A stretch of 64,000 nucleotides of DNA from 20CM-2-55-15 sp964633285 (GTDB lineage Bacteria > Acidobacteriota > Terriglobia > 20CM-2-55-15). The DNA lies in the NCBI GenBank assembly GCA_964633285.1, contig CAZWGA010000012.1, positions 45,355 to 109,354 of the forward strand, read 5' to 3'. Both the position numbers and the translations under genes were made by a program. Positions 17,686 to 26,902 of this stretch are shown here, piece by piece. The notes under the pieces are model-generated. The model did not search any database. It worked only from the letters and a program-made list of their open reading frames with translations, and was not told the DNA's origin. Within the stretch, counting starts at the first letter, position 1. Each line of letters begins with the position of its first letter.

Positions 17686-20600
17686 ATGTATCGAGCCTTC
17701 ACTGTATTGTTTCTTGTCTCCGCACTTCTATTACCGGCCGCGGCATTCGGACAATCGAGTTCGCTGCGCGGCACCGTCAGCGACGCTCAGGGCGCATTGA
17801 TTCCCGGCGTGGTTGTGTCTGCAACCAATCTTGATACTTCCGCGATGCGCTCGGCTATATCGGATGAAATGGGCGCTTATGTTTTCGCGCAATTGCCTCC
17901 GGGCATGTACAAGATTCAGGCCGAACTGCCGGGCTTCAATACGTTCAGCGCCCAGGTACGCCTGCAAATCGATACGCCGGCGACCTTGAGCATCAAAATG
18001 GAAGTGGGGGCGGTCACCGAAACGGTGAATGTGACTGGAGAAGCAGCCGCCATCAATACGGAGAATGCGACGATAGGAAATCCTTTTACGGAAACGCAGG
18101 TGCGCAATCTTCCACTGCAAACTCGAAACGTCGTTGAACTGCTGAGCCTGCAGCCGGGTGTGACGCCCACAGGAGAAGTGATCGGCGCCAAGCGTGACCA
18201 GAACAACGTCACACTCGATGGAGTCGACATTAACGACAATCAGATTGATACCACGACGAATGCCGGCTTCAAAGCCGCGCTTCCTGTGCCGCTCGACTCC
18301 GTACAGGAGTTCCGCACGACGGTTGCAGGCCAGGGCGCAGATCAGGGCCGGTCCTCCGGAGGACAGGTTTCACTGGTGACTCGCAGCGGTTCGAATACAT
18401 TTCACGGCTCCGCTTACGAATACATGCGCAACAAGGTCACGGCCGCCAACAACTGGTTCAACAATCGCGCCGGCATCGCCCGGGAGCCTTTGATCCGGAA
18501 TCAGTATGGCGCTTCATTTGGCGGCCGCATCATCCGGAATCGCGCGTTCTTCTTTTTGAATTGGGAAGACCGCAAAGATCGCTCCGCAGTGGCGACTGCC
18601 AGAACCGTTCCATCCGAGTTATACAAGCAGGGCATCATTCAATTCCGGCAGAGCAATGGAACGATCGGCGTTGTGACTCCCGATCAGATCAAAGTGATTG
18701 ATCCGCTGCACATCGGTATCAGCCCTCTTCAGATCAAAATGCTGAATCAGTATCCGGCCGGCAACGATCCGGCGGGCGGCACGGATAAGGGACTCAATTT
18801 TTCGAGCTTCCGTTTCAACGCTCCGCAGTCACGAAACGATCGCGCATACGTTGCCAAGCTCGATTTCAATCTCGATCCGGCGGGGAAGCACACTCTGATG
18901 TTGCGCGGCACGCTCGCCGATAACGCTCAGGACAACACTGTGGCGCAGTTCCCAGGCCAGCCTCCGGCTTCAGTGGCGCTCGATCGTTCAAAAGGTCTTG
19001 CCGGCCGGTATACGTATGTGATCACGCCGACGAAGATCAATGTATTCAGCTTTGGTTATACAAGACTGAACATCGTGCAGTCGGGAGTGACAGACGGCCC
19101 GATACTGTCATGGGGCAACATCGCAAATCTGACGCCGACAACGCGTCCATCAACCCGCTTGATTCCCACTACGAATTTTGTCGACGACATGACGTGGATC
19201 AAAGGAGCGCACAAGTACGAGTACGGCACAAACGTCCGATTTATTGAAAACGATCGCACATCTTACTCGAACTCGTTCCCGAGCTACAGCTTCAGCCGGA
19301 GCACGCTCCTCGGACTTGGGAACGACATCAACAATTCTCTGAACGCATACATTCAGCAGCAGTCCGGTAATTCGTCGCTCAAGGCTTCGGAGGCCACGAA
19401 CGTAACGAACTCTTTTGGAGATCTGCTCGGCATCATCAACCAGTACAGCGCCACGTATAACTACGCGCATGACGGTTCTGCTGTTTCTTTCGGAGTACCA
19501 ACAACGCGAGCCTTCGTGACGAAGGAATTCGATTTCTACGTGCAGGACACGTGGAAAGCCCGGCGCGACCTGACATTGACATACGGCGTGCGTTATTCCA
19601 TCAATCAAGTGCCGTATGAAAAAAATGGAATGGAAGTGATTACGACAAAGCCTCTCGAGACGTTCCTTGCCGAACGCATTTACGCGCAGGCCCATGGAAT
19701 TCCGGGATATGCGATGCCGAACGCCAATCTCACTTACGCGTTGGGTGGACCCCAGAACAACGCTGAAGGATGGTTCACGCCGGACAGGAACAACTTTGCT
19801 CCGCGATTCAATTTTGCATATGCGCCGGTCAGCGACAGCTTCTTCGGAAAGCTGTTCGGCAAAGGCAGCGTGATCCGAGCCGGCGGCTCGATTCTTTATG
19901 ATCGTTACGGCAGCGACATGGTCGTCAACTTCGACAGATCCGGCTCACCCGGGCTGTCCACTTCCGTTTCGCAGCCTCTCAACACGGATTTCACGACAGG
20001 ATTCCGTTATACGGGCGGCGGTCTGCCCGCGTTACCGGCAGCGCCTCAGGGCGGATTCCCATTCACGCCTCCGGCGATCATCGGCGGATTCGGCGCAACG
20101 GTCGGCGTCGACCGCAATCTGGTCGCTCCATACTCGATTCTTCTCAACATGAGCTACACGCGGCCCATCGTCAAAGGAGTGACGATCGAGGCGGGATACA
20201 TCGGGCGCCTCGGAAGAAAAGGTTTGCTGCAGCAGGATTTCATGCAGATGCTCACGCACTTCTACGACAAAGCCTCCGGCATGGATTGGGCGCAGGCGAT
20301 GGGACTCCTGCGCAACTATTATGAAGGCGGTTACACACCGGCGCAGGTGAAAGCCAATCCGTCGATACTGCCGGTCATTCCTTATATCGAGAACATGTTC
20401 CCGAAAGCCAGCCTCGTTGATAAGGGATTTCCCGGCAGCGCAACGGCGAACTATTTCTATCAGACCTACAACGTGTTCGCAGCAAGCGACCTCGACGCAT
20501 TGAATCAGATGGATCGCGTGCGACTGCCCGATGGTTCAGGAACCTGCGCGTCGGTCTTCGGATGCAACACGTTTTTCGCGCTGCAGAATGCGGGATTGAA

Positions 20601-21378
20601 GTCGTGGGTCAATGCGAGCAATGCGGCGTTTCACGGCGGTCAGTTGGTCGTTCGCCGCGCTGTGAGCAGCGGCTGGGGATTCGATTTTAACTACACGCTG
20701 TCACACTCGATCGATATTCAATCGAGCGCGGAAGGTGGAGCGGGCGCCAGCGGCGCGGTCATTCAGGATACGTTCAGCCCGAAGGCATCGCGCACGTCGT
20801 CCGATTTCGACATCCGTCACAATGTTTCCGCAAACAGCGTTCTCGAACTGCCGGTCGGCAAAGGGAAGCCGCTCTTTGGAAACCTTTCGGGATGGGCCAA
20901 TCAGATTATCGGTGGCTGGCAGGTGTCATCGCTGTTGAAGTATCGCAGCGGTCTTCCGCTGAACATCACCAACGGCGGAATATTTCCGACGAATTATCTA
21001 AGTTCGGCTCTGGCCGTCCTTCGTGCCGGCGCGACCATGCCTGTTACAGGAGTCGGATATGATCAGACCGGAACTCCAAGCATCTTCCGAAGCACCACAG
21101 CGCTGTCGAGCTTCATGGGCCAGTATCCGGGGACAGTCGGCGTGAGAAACATTGTCCGCGGCCCCGGGTTCTTCACCACGGATCTGGCGTTGACTAAAAC
21201 GTTCCCGATTGCTGAACATCACTCGATTCAGTTCAGGGCGGAAGCGTTTAACGCTCTGAACAACGTGAATTTCAACAATCCGACAACGCTGAGCCTGGCG
21301 AATCCCAGCACATTCGGTCAGCTTACAAGTTCTGGAGACGCTCGCGTGATGCAGTTTGCGTTACGCTATCAATTCTAG
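17686..21378 (+). CDS. Oar-like TonB-dependent receptor with carboxypeptidase-regulatory domain (second copy)
   Basis: A 1230-residue outer-membrane protein of the same family as the 768-4133 gene. It has a signal peptide (about 1-24, ending AAAFGQ), a carboxypeptidase-regulatory domain (about 27-110; LRGTVSDAQGALIPGVVV), a plug region with the family phrase NNVTLDGVDINDNQ (about 165-200), and a long barrel ending MQFALRYQF. The start has a G-rich ribosome binding site (GGGGGG) about eight bases upstream. A propeller/metallo-beta-lactamase gene begins 16 bases downstream, suggesting that the receptor and a periplasmic enzyme act on the same substrate. The ligand is not predictable from sequence. 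Confidence 0.91.
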   Translation: MYRAFTVLFLVSALLLPAAAFGQSSSLRGTVSDAQGALIPGVVVSATNLDTSAMRSAISDEMGAYVFAQLPPGMYKIQAELPGFNTFSAQVRLQIDTPATLSIKMEVGAVTETVNVTGEAAAINTENATIGNPFTETQVRNLPLQTRNVVELLSLQPGVTPTGEVIGAKRDQNNVTLDGVDINDNQIDTTTNAGFKAALPVPLDSVQEFRTTVAGQGADQGRSSGGQVSLVTRSGSNTFHGSAYEYMRNKVTAANNWFNNRAGIAREPLIRNQYGASFGGRIIRNRAFFFLNWEDRKDRSAVATARTVPSELYKQGIIQFRQSNGTIGVVTPDQIKVIDPLHIGISPLQIKMLNQYPAGNDPAGGTDKGLNFSSFRFNAPQSRNDRAYVAKLDFNLDPAGKHTLMLRGTLADNAQDNTVAQFPGQPPASVALDRSKGLAGRYTYVITPTKINVFSFGYTRLNIVQSGVTDGPILSWGNIANLTPTTRPSTRLIPTTNFVDDMTWIKGAHKYEYGTNVRFIENDRTSYSNSFPSYSFSRSTLLGLGNDINNSLNAYIQQQSGNSSLKASEATNVTNSFGDLLGIINQYSATYNYAHDGSAVSFGVPTTRAFVTKEFDFYVQDTWKARRDLTLTYGVRYSINQVPYEKNGMEVITTKPLETFLAERIYAQAHGIPGYAMPNANLTYALGGPQNNAEGWFTPDRNNFAPRFNFAYAPVSDSFFGKLFGKGSVIRAGGSILYDRYGSDMVVNFDRSGSPGLSTSVSQPLNTDFTTGFRYTGGGLPALPAAPQGGFPFTPPAIIGGFGATVGVDRNLVAPYSILLNMSYTRPIVKGVTIEAGYIGRLGRKGLLQQDFMQMLTHFYDKASGMDWAQAMGLLRNYYEGGYTPAQVKANPSILPVIPYIENMFPKASLVDKGFPGSATANYFYQTYNVFAASDLDALNQMDRVRLPDGSGTCASVFGCNTFFALQNAGLKSWVNASNAAFHGGQLVVRRAVSSGWGFDFNYTLSHSIDIQSSAEGGAGASGAVIQDTFSPKASRTSSDFDIRHNVSANSVLELPVGKGKPLFGNLSGWANQIIGGWQVSSLLKYRSGLPLNITNGGIFPTNYLSSALAVLRAGATMPVTGVGYDQTGTPSIFRSTTALSSFMGQYPGTVGVRNIVRGPGFFTTDLALTKTFPIAEHHSIQFRAEAFNALNNVNFNNPTTLSLANPSTFGQLTSSGDARVMQFALRYQF

Positions 21379-21394
21379 AGTTGCGAATAAACTT

Positions 21395-23203
21395 ATGCGG
21401 CATTCCGTTCTGACTTTGTGTCTCTGTGTTTTTGTTTTGACCACTTGGGCGCAGCAACGCGCGCCTCGTCCTCCACGTCCCGGCGTCAAAGAACCGGGTG
21501 TTCAACGTCCCATGTCCTCTGTTTCGCCGGTCGCGGTGTTCCCCGTCGAAGGGACTCCCGACTGGCAGGTGCTGACGGACGATTCAGTGTGGGTGACCAA
21601 CGGTCCCAGGAACACGATCCACCGTCTCGATGCAAAAACCAACACCGTCGTGGCGGCAATCGAAGTCGGTAAACGTCCGTGTTCCGGACTGGCAGCGGGT
21701 TTTGGCAGTATCTGGGTTCCGAACTGCGGCGACAACACGCTTTCGCGCATCGACATCAAAACGAATCAGGTTTCCGCGACGCTCTCTTACGGCCCAGCCA
21801 ACAGCGAAGGTGGTATCGCAGCAAGCGGCGACAGTGTTTGGATGCTGACGGACAAAAAAGGAGTTCTCTCCAGGATTGATCCGCAAACGAACAAGGCCAC
21901 GGCGCAGATCGATGTGCCACCGGGATCGTTTGCGTGTGTGCTTGGCGATGACGGCGCGATCTGGATCAGCAGCACTGAGAAGAATCTCGTGTCCCGCGTC
22001 GATCCCAAAACGAATACCGTGACGGACAAGATTTCCGTCGGGCCCCAGCCGCGATTCCTTACCGCAGGCGCCGGTTCGATCTGGACATTAAATCAGGGCG
22101 ACGGAACCGTCTCTCGCGTCGACACGAAAACAAAAACTCTCGTCGCGAACATCGCTCTTGGCGTGCCGGGCACGGGCGGCGAGATCGCTTTTGGAGAAGG
22201 GTACGTCTGGGCTACCGTTTTCGAAATTCCAATTTCACAGATTGATCCGGCAGCGAACAAAGTTGTTCACCAGTGGCTCGGGGCGGGTGGGGATTCCATT
22301 CGCGCGGGCATGGGATCGGTGTGGCTTTCGAATCTTCGCCAGCAGAATTTGTGGCGTATCCATCCCAATCAACTCGAAGCCGGGGTGGCCACCGGAACGC
22401 TCCCGAAAACCTGGAGAACCGGCGGGCCGAACTGCGCCGAGCTCCCCAAGTGGCAGGTCCATGAATACAACGCGGATTTCGTGATCCTGCGCGAGTCCGG
22501 CTGCACGCATTACGAAAAGCCGTTCCTTTATCTGATTTTCGGCAGCGATCGAGCGCTTCTCGAAGATACCGGAGCCGGACAAGTGGACACTGCAAGCGAA
22601 GTGATGGACGTCGTTTCGCAGTGGGCGAAACGCAACAAAAAGGAATCGATGCCGCTCATCGTGATGCATTCGCATGCTCACGGAGACCACACGGCCGGCG
22701 ACGCGCAGTTTAAAGACAAGCCCAACGTTCAGTTTGTGGCGGCGACGGTGCCGGAAATTCAGAAAGCGTTTGGAATCGCTCGATGGCCGGCCGACATCGG
22801 TCAGATCGATCTGGGTGGACGAATCATCGATGTCATTCCCATTCCAGGCCACAATGATGCGAGTATCGCTTTGTATGACCGGGCTACGGGATTACTTCTG
22901 ACGGGAGACAGCTTTTATCCCGGCCGGTTGTACGTTACGGATTTTTCCGCATTCGTCACGAGCACTCAGCGGCTCGTGGACTTCACGCGCAACCTTCCCG
23001 TCGCGCACATTCTCGGGACACACATCGAGCAGGCGCGAACGCCATTCGTTGATTATCCGCGGGGAACGGCATGGCAGCCCGACGAACATGCCCTCGAACT
23101 TTCGCATGGCGACCTGCTCGAACTGAATGAAGCCCTCATCGCACTCCACGGAAAACCCGACAAAATTGTAATGCGCGATGTAACCGTCATCCCGAGACGG
23201 TAA
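21395..23203 (+). CDS. Secreted beta-propeller / metallo-beta-lactamase fusion
   Basis: A 602-residue secreted protein. A signal peptide (about 1-20, ending TTWAQ) and a Pro/Arg-rich linker precede a YVTN/Vgb-like beta-propeller (about 45-330). The propeller has repeats such as NTVVAAIEVGKRPCSGLAAG and TNTVTDKISVGPQPRFLTAG, each followed by SIW-type strands. The C-terminal metallo-beta-lactamase fold has the intact metal motif H427-x-H429-x-D431-H432, then GHNDASIAL and LLTGDSFYPG. The start at 21395 is chosen because the hydrophobic leader begins there; the longest frame starts inside the receptor gene. The fusion suggests a periplasmic hydrolase with a propeller for binding or docking. It probably shares a transcript with the receptor. 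Confidence 0.85.
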   Translation: MRHSVLTLCLCVFVLTTWAQQRAPRPPRPGVKEPGVQRPMSSVSPVAVFPVEGTPDWQVLTDDSVWVTNGPRNTIHRLDAKTNTVVAAIEVGKRPCSGLAAGFGSIWVPNCGDNTLSRIDIKTNQVSATLSYGPANSEGGIAASGDSVWMLTDKKGVLSRIDPQTNKATAQIDVPPGSFACVLGDDGAIWISSTEKNLVSRVDPKTNTVTDKISVGPQPRFLTAGAGSIWTLNQGDGTVSRVDTKTKTLVANIALGVPGTGGEIAFGEGYVWATVFEIPISQIDPAANKVVHQWLGAGGDSIRAGMGSVWLSNLRQQNLWRIHPNQLEAGVATGTLPKTWRTGGPNCAELPKWQVHEYNADFVILRESGCTHYEKPFLYLIFGSDRALLEDTGAGQVDTASEVMDVVSQWAKRNKKESMPLIVMHSHAHGDHTAGDAQFKDKPNVQFVAATVPEIQKAFGIARWPADIGQIDLGGRIIDVIPIPGHNDASIALYDRATGLLLTGDSFYPGRLYVTDFSAFVTSTQRLVDFTRNLPVAHILGTHIEQARTPFVDYPRGTAWQPDEHALELSHGDLLELNEALIALHGKPDKIVMRDVTVIPRR

Positions 23204-23291
23204 TTTTCATCCAGCCGCTCATTTCGTTCTTCCGTCAACGCATAGGCCCGCCTGTATAATGGGGCCATTCTCCACGTGGAGACGTTCAACA

Positions 23292-23885
23292 ATGGCGTTG
23301 ACGAGAGCTCTGTTGCTCGTTGTCTGTTTTTCAATCTGGTGTCAGGCCGAATCGCGAACACTCGCGTTGTATGCGGTCCCTCCCAAAGGACTCGATGCGG
23401 AATCAACACGCGTGATGCAAGCGGAATTGCAGCGTCTGCTCGATCCTGCCGATCTGGAAATCCAATGGAAGACTTCTCGCAGTGGAGCTGAAGATTTCGA
23501 TCTCGTGGCTGTCGGTTCTTTTGAAGGGTCCTGCTCGTCAAAGGAAGCGGTTGCGGAAGGCAGTTCGATTCTGGGCGACACGTCCATTTCCAACGGCCAT
23601 ATCCTTCCGTTCTTTCGTGTCGATTGCGCAACAATTCAGCGTCTGCTCGACCGGAACGCCGATGGCGCCGTTCTCGGCCGTGCTCTGGCGCGGGTCATCG
23701 CGCACGAGTTGTATCACATCATTGCGAATACTTCGGCGCATCACGACACGGGAGTGGCGAAGGCAAAATTTTCCACGAAGGACCTCACGACTCCTCGATT
23801 TGAACTCGACATGTGGAGTGTCGCGCTCATGAAGCCGGCCCCGCCGTCCGCCGGAGTGAGCGATTCCGAAGCTTCGGGCAGATAG
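23292..23885 (+). CDS. Putative secreted zinc metalloprotease-like protein (HExxH)
   Basis: A 197-residue protein with a signal peptide (about 1-20, ending CQA) and one recognisable motif, HELYH at residues 138-142, in the setting ARVIAHELYHIIANTSAHHD. That gives the HExxH zinc pair and candidate third ligands at His150 or His151. The rest is not recognised. Its size and the lone C-terminal motif fit small exported metallopeptidase-like proteins found in acidobacteria. The start at 23292 is the one giving a clean signal peptide; a longer frame begins 11 codons earlier. The gene converges on the TIGR03435 gene, whose stop is 18 bases away. Function is a prediction from the motif only. Confidence 0.6.
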   Translation: MALTRALLLVVCFSIWCQAESRTLALYAVPPKGLDAESTRVMQAELQRLLDPADLEIQWKTSRSGAEDFDLVAVGSFEGSCSSKEAVAEGSSILGDTSISNGHILPFFRVDCATIQRLLDRNADGAVLGRALARVIAHELYHIIANTSAHHDTGVAKAKFSTKDLTTPRFELDMWSVALMKPAPPSAGVSDSEASGR

Positions 23886-23903
23886 AGCAGAGCGGCTTTT
23901 TCA

Positions 23904-24728
23904 CTAATTATCCGAAGGTCTCTCCACTCGATCGATCACGAGAACTTCAACCGCGCCGCGCTGTGAGTCCAGCTTCAGCCCAAGTTGTTCCTCCATCGCC
24001 GTGAAGAGTGAGGGACGGTTGTTATCCTGCGGCGGGGCGTTGCGTATATCCAGCCCGGCGCGCTGGCCTTCATCGGGCGTCCATTCCAGATCGATATCGA
24101 ACGTGCCTTTCAAGGCGGTTTTGTCGAGAACAGCGCGTCCCGCAAGCGTCGAAAGCACGTTTGCGAGTTGCGCGATGCTTACGCGCTCTCCCCACACATG
24201 CCGGCGCTGCTGGACGTTGAAACCGCCGCAGGGATGGCCCGGTACACTCTCACCGCATTCTTCGCCGGAGTTCTTTTTCATCCTGGGTCCGTTCTTTGCA
24301 ACGGTGATCGTGTAAACAGGCAGATCTTTTGTTTCACGATGGAAGGCCAGTTGAAACCGGTCCCGGAGTAAGGTTTGAAGCATCTGATAGACCTCCGTGC
24401 GCTTCGCATCACCTGCCGCTTTCGCTGTGATGTCGAAACCCTCGGAGCTGATCCATCCGGGCCCGCCTGAGAGTTGAAGCTCCTGAATCTGGTATGCCTC
24501 CAGAATAAATTCCTTTAGTGGAACGTTGACGGCGGTAAATCGTCCGTGCTGTGGCGGCGGCAGCGAGGAACCTCGAGCGTTGGAGTGATTTGATTTCACA
24601 ACCGCTGCCTCAAACGCGAGCGTCTGCGAGATTGCCGCCGGAATTAAAGTCAGGAATGCAACCACCGCGAGAACCACGTGACCGGACCCGGCTCGAAAGC
24701 AATTCCAATGTCCCACGATCTCCTCCAT
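23904..24728 (-). CDS. TIGR03435 / DUF3738 family protein
   Basis: A 274-residue member of the soil-associated TIGR03435 family, strongly expanded in Solibacter-like acidobacteria and of unknown function. A hydrophobic leader (about 10-35; GHVVLAVVAFLTLIPAAIS) is followed by the family text FEAAVVKSNHS, then VPLKEFILEAYQI, LLRDRFQLAFHRETKDLPVY, and near the C-terminus GRAVLDKTALKGTFDIDLEW and LFTAMEEQLGLKLDSQRGAVEVLVIDRVERPS. The start at 24728 is chosen because the family begins close to the hydrophobic segment; the longest frame adds 49 unrelated residues. This gene is one of the main pointers to the phylum. Confidence 0.86.
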   Translation of the reverse strand: MEEIVGHWNCFRAGSGHVVLAVVAFLTLIPAAISQTLAFEAAVVKSNHSNARGSSLPPPQHGRFTAVNVPLKEFILEAYQIQELQLSGGPGWISSEGFDITAKAAGDAKRTEVYQMLQTLLRDRFQLAFHRETKDLPVYTITVAKNGPRMKKNSGEECGESVPGHPCGGFNVQQRRHVWGERVSIAQLANVLSTLAGRAVLDKTALKGTFDIDLEWTPDEGQRAGLDIRNAPPQDNNRPSLFTAMEEQLGLKLDSQRGAVEVLVIDRVERPSDN

Positions 24729-24777
24729 CCGTTTCGATGTCGCGGATTGGACGATTCGGCCTGGAAAACGTCGTACG

Positions 24778-25911
24778 CTACTTCGGATAAACGGGCAACA
24801 GAACGCGATCGCCGAACGTGGCTTTGAGTCCTTCGATGGCGCAATTCTCGTCGCCGCCTCCTCCTGCTCCGCCACCGACGCCGATCGCGCCGATCATTTC
24901 GCCATCGACAACAATGGGCAGTCCGCCGGAATTCGTGAAGAAGCCGAACTGCATCAATTGGCGCGGCTGGCCGCCGGGATCGTTCTGCAATTGAGCCGCG
25001 CGAATCGAAGTCGGCTGGCGTGTCTGCAGTGCGGACTGGGCTTTCAGCATGGCGGTGCGGATATTCGTATAAACCTGGCCGTCGCCGCGCTCCTGATGCA
25101 CGAATGTGCCGTGAGTATCGAGAATGTAGATTGAGGCGGAGCCGCCTTTGGACGCCGCCCATGCCCGGCAGGTGCGCGCGATCTTCCTGGCAGCTTCGCT
25201 GGAAATTTGATTTGCGTCGAAGATACTGGCAGCCGCACGTCCGGAGACCACGAATTCCGGAGGAAGGGAAGCGCGCGGCACCACCGTTTGAGGCAGATCA
25301 AAGCGTGGCACCGGCGCATTGGCGCGATTGACAGCCGGGCGCGGCGGCAAATCCTCAACGAGCGGTGGTTGCGGCCCAAGGACTTCAGTTAATGCCTTGT
25401 GGGCGCAGATTTCGTCGCTCCAGCCCTGCGCGACGCGCGGCGCCGAACCTCCGACGCCGATCGCGCCGATGAGTTGGTCGTTCACGATGATCGGCAGCCC
25501 GCCGGAATTCGGGAAGAAACCGAGCTGGATCAGTTGCAGTTCGCTGTCGGGATTCTGAATCACTCGATTCATGCGCGTCTTGCTGGCTTCGCGGCCCATC
25601 AGCGCCGTTCGCGCTTTCATTTCGGCGGTTACGATGTTGAGGTATCCCTGCCCATCCATGCGATGCATATAGACGTGATTGCCGTCGTTATCGAGAATGT
25701 AGACACTGATCCCAACATTTTCCTTCGCCGCGAGGCGCTCGCAGCTTTCCGCGATTTTCTCGGCGGTAGCCAGATTGATCGTGGTGAAGTCGTGGATTTT
25801 TTTAGCCGTTTCGCCGCTGATGACGAATGGCGACGGCGGCGTTTGGGCCGCGCAAATACCGGCGAGGAAGAAAACCCCGCAAATCCATCCGGCAATACAA
25901 ATGCGTTTCAT
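24778..25911 (-). CDS. Secreted protein with two GlcG/HbpS-like domains
   Basis: A 377-residue protein with a signal peptide (about 1-22, ending ICAAQ) and two tandem GlcG/HbpS (PF03928-type) domains at about 35-175 and 215-375. The two copies share matching blocks: AEKIAESCERLAAKENVGISVYILD against ARKIARTCRAWAASKGGSASIYILD (each cut here to its start), GLPIIVNDQLIGAIGVGG against GLPIVVDGEMIGAIGVGG, and GFFPNSGG against GFFTNSGG. HbpS-like proteins bind heme or corrinoids and can act as redox sensors; many members have no known role. The tandem arrangement within one exported chain is less common than the single-domain form. The region upstream is shared with the divergent gene at 25982. Confidence 0.85.
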   Translation of the reverse strand: MKRICIAGWICGVFFLAGICAAQTPPSPFVISGETAKKIHDFTTINLATAEKIAESCERLAAKENVGISVYILDNDGNHVYMHRMDGQGYLNIVTAEMKARTALMGREASKTRMNRVIQNPDSELQLIQLGFFPNSGGLPIIVNDQLIGAIGVGGSAPRVAQGWSDEICAHKALTEVLGPQPPLVEDLPPRPAVNRANAPVPRFDLPQTVVPRASLPPEFVVSGRAAASIFDANQISSEAARKIARTCRAWAASKGGSASIYILDTHGTFVHQERGDGQVYTNIRTAMLKAQSALQTRQPTSIRAAQLQNDPGGQPRQLMQFGFFTNSGGLPIVVDGEMIGAIGVGGGAGGGGDENCAIEGLKATFGDRVLLPVYPK

Positions 25912-25981
25912 CGTTCCCTCCCGAGTGAAGATTTTGGAATCGCGAATTTTGTGGCTATATTATCGGCTCGGAGGCTTCCCG

Positions 25982-26902
25982 ATGAAATGTTTACGTATTG
26001 CGTTGATCTTCATTTTAGCCGTTATGAATCTTGCGTTGTGCCTGATGGCGCAATGGCCCGCTTATCGTACGGCCGACATCCCTCGAAACAGCGACGGCAA
26101 ACCGAATCTTGAAGCGGCTGCGCCACGCACGGCCGACGGGAAGCCGGATCTCTCCGGCATTTGGGAATTTCGTGGCGGCCGTGGTGGCCTTGGTGGACGC
26201 GGTGTTGGAGGTCAATTCAATATTGCCGGGCGCGGTGGAAACACGAATGCCCAGGCGCCTCCACCTGCGCAGCCCGCGACGCCGCCTCCCCCTCCTGCGG
26301 ATCCGAATGCGCCGGCCCTGGCGACCTTCTTTAATATCGGCGCGGGAATCAAAGATGGTTTGCCGTTCACGCCGTGGGCGGCTGAACTTCGCAAGGAGCG
26401 TCAGTCGGCAAACGCCATGGACAACCCCGATGCTCATTGTCTTCCGCTGGGTCTCACCCAATTGCACATGCATCCGCAGCCGCGAAAAATTGTTCAGGTG
26501 CCGGGCCTGATCGTCATTCTTTATGAAGCCCAGGGCGGTGTGCGTCAGATCCATATGGATGGACGGAAATTGCCGACACTGCATCCGGATCTCGATCCCT
26601 GGTGGTATGGCTATTCGATCGGTCACTGGGAAGGCGATACGCTCGTCGTTGAAACCAACGGCTTCCGCGATGATGTCTGGCTCGACGTGAACGGAAGCCC
26701 GCTGACCTCGACCGGTAAAATGACCGAACGCATCCGCCGGCCGAATTTTGGGAATCTGGAAATCGATGTGACTGTCGAGGATGCAAAGTCTTATACGAAG
26801 CCCTGGACGGTGCGCATCAATCAACGCATTCTCGTGGACAGCGAACTCATCGAATTCGTATGCAACGAGAATGAGAAATCGTCATTGCATTATCAGAAGT
26901 AG
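25982..26902 (+). CDS. Secreted acidobacterial protein with GHWEGDTLVVET motif (first of three)
   Basis: A 306-residue exported protein of unknown function. A signal peptide (about 1-22) is followed by SDGKPNLEAAAPRTADGKPDLSG, a Gly-rich tract and a Pro/Ala-rich tract (about 60-115), then a beta-rich domain with DAHCLPLG, HMDGRKLP, YSIGHWEGDTLVVETNGF and the C-terminal EFVCNENE. This pattern is common in acidobacterial and planctomycete genomes. Related genes here are 26903-27571 and 37894-38664. The start has GGAGG eight bases upstream. Its stop abuts the stop of the convergent gene with no spacer. The histidine and cysteine in the core could bind metal, but that is speculation. Confidence 0.72.
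   Translation: MKCLRIALIFILAVMNLALCLMAQWPAYRTADIPRNSDGKPNLEAAAPRTADGKPDLSGIWEFRGGRGGLGGRGVGGQFNIAGRGGNTNAQAPPPAQPATPPPPPADPNAPALATFFNIGAGIKDGLPFTPWAAELRKERQSANAMDNPDAHCLPLGLTQLHMHPQPRKIVQVPGLIVILYEAQGGVRQIHMDGRKLPTLHPDLDPWWYGYSIGHWEGDTLVVETNGFRDDVWLDVNGSPLTSTGKMTERIRRPNFGNLEIDVTVEDAKSYTKPWTVRINQRILVDSELIEFVCNENEKSSLHYQK

Noticed and set aside
17357..17800. Small secreted protein upstream of the second receptor
   Set aside because: The frame begins with a hydrophobic run but has no ribosome binding site, is rich in low-information residues and runs 115 bases into the receptor gene.
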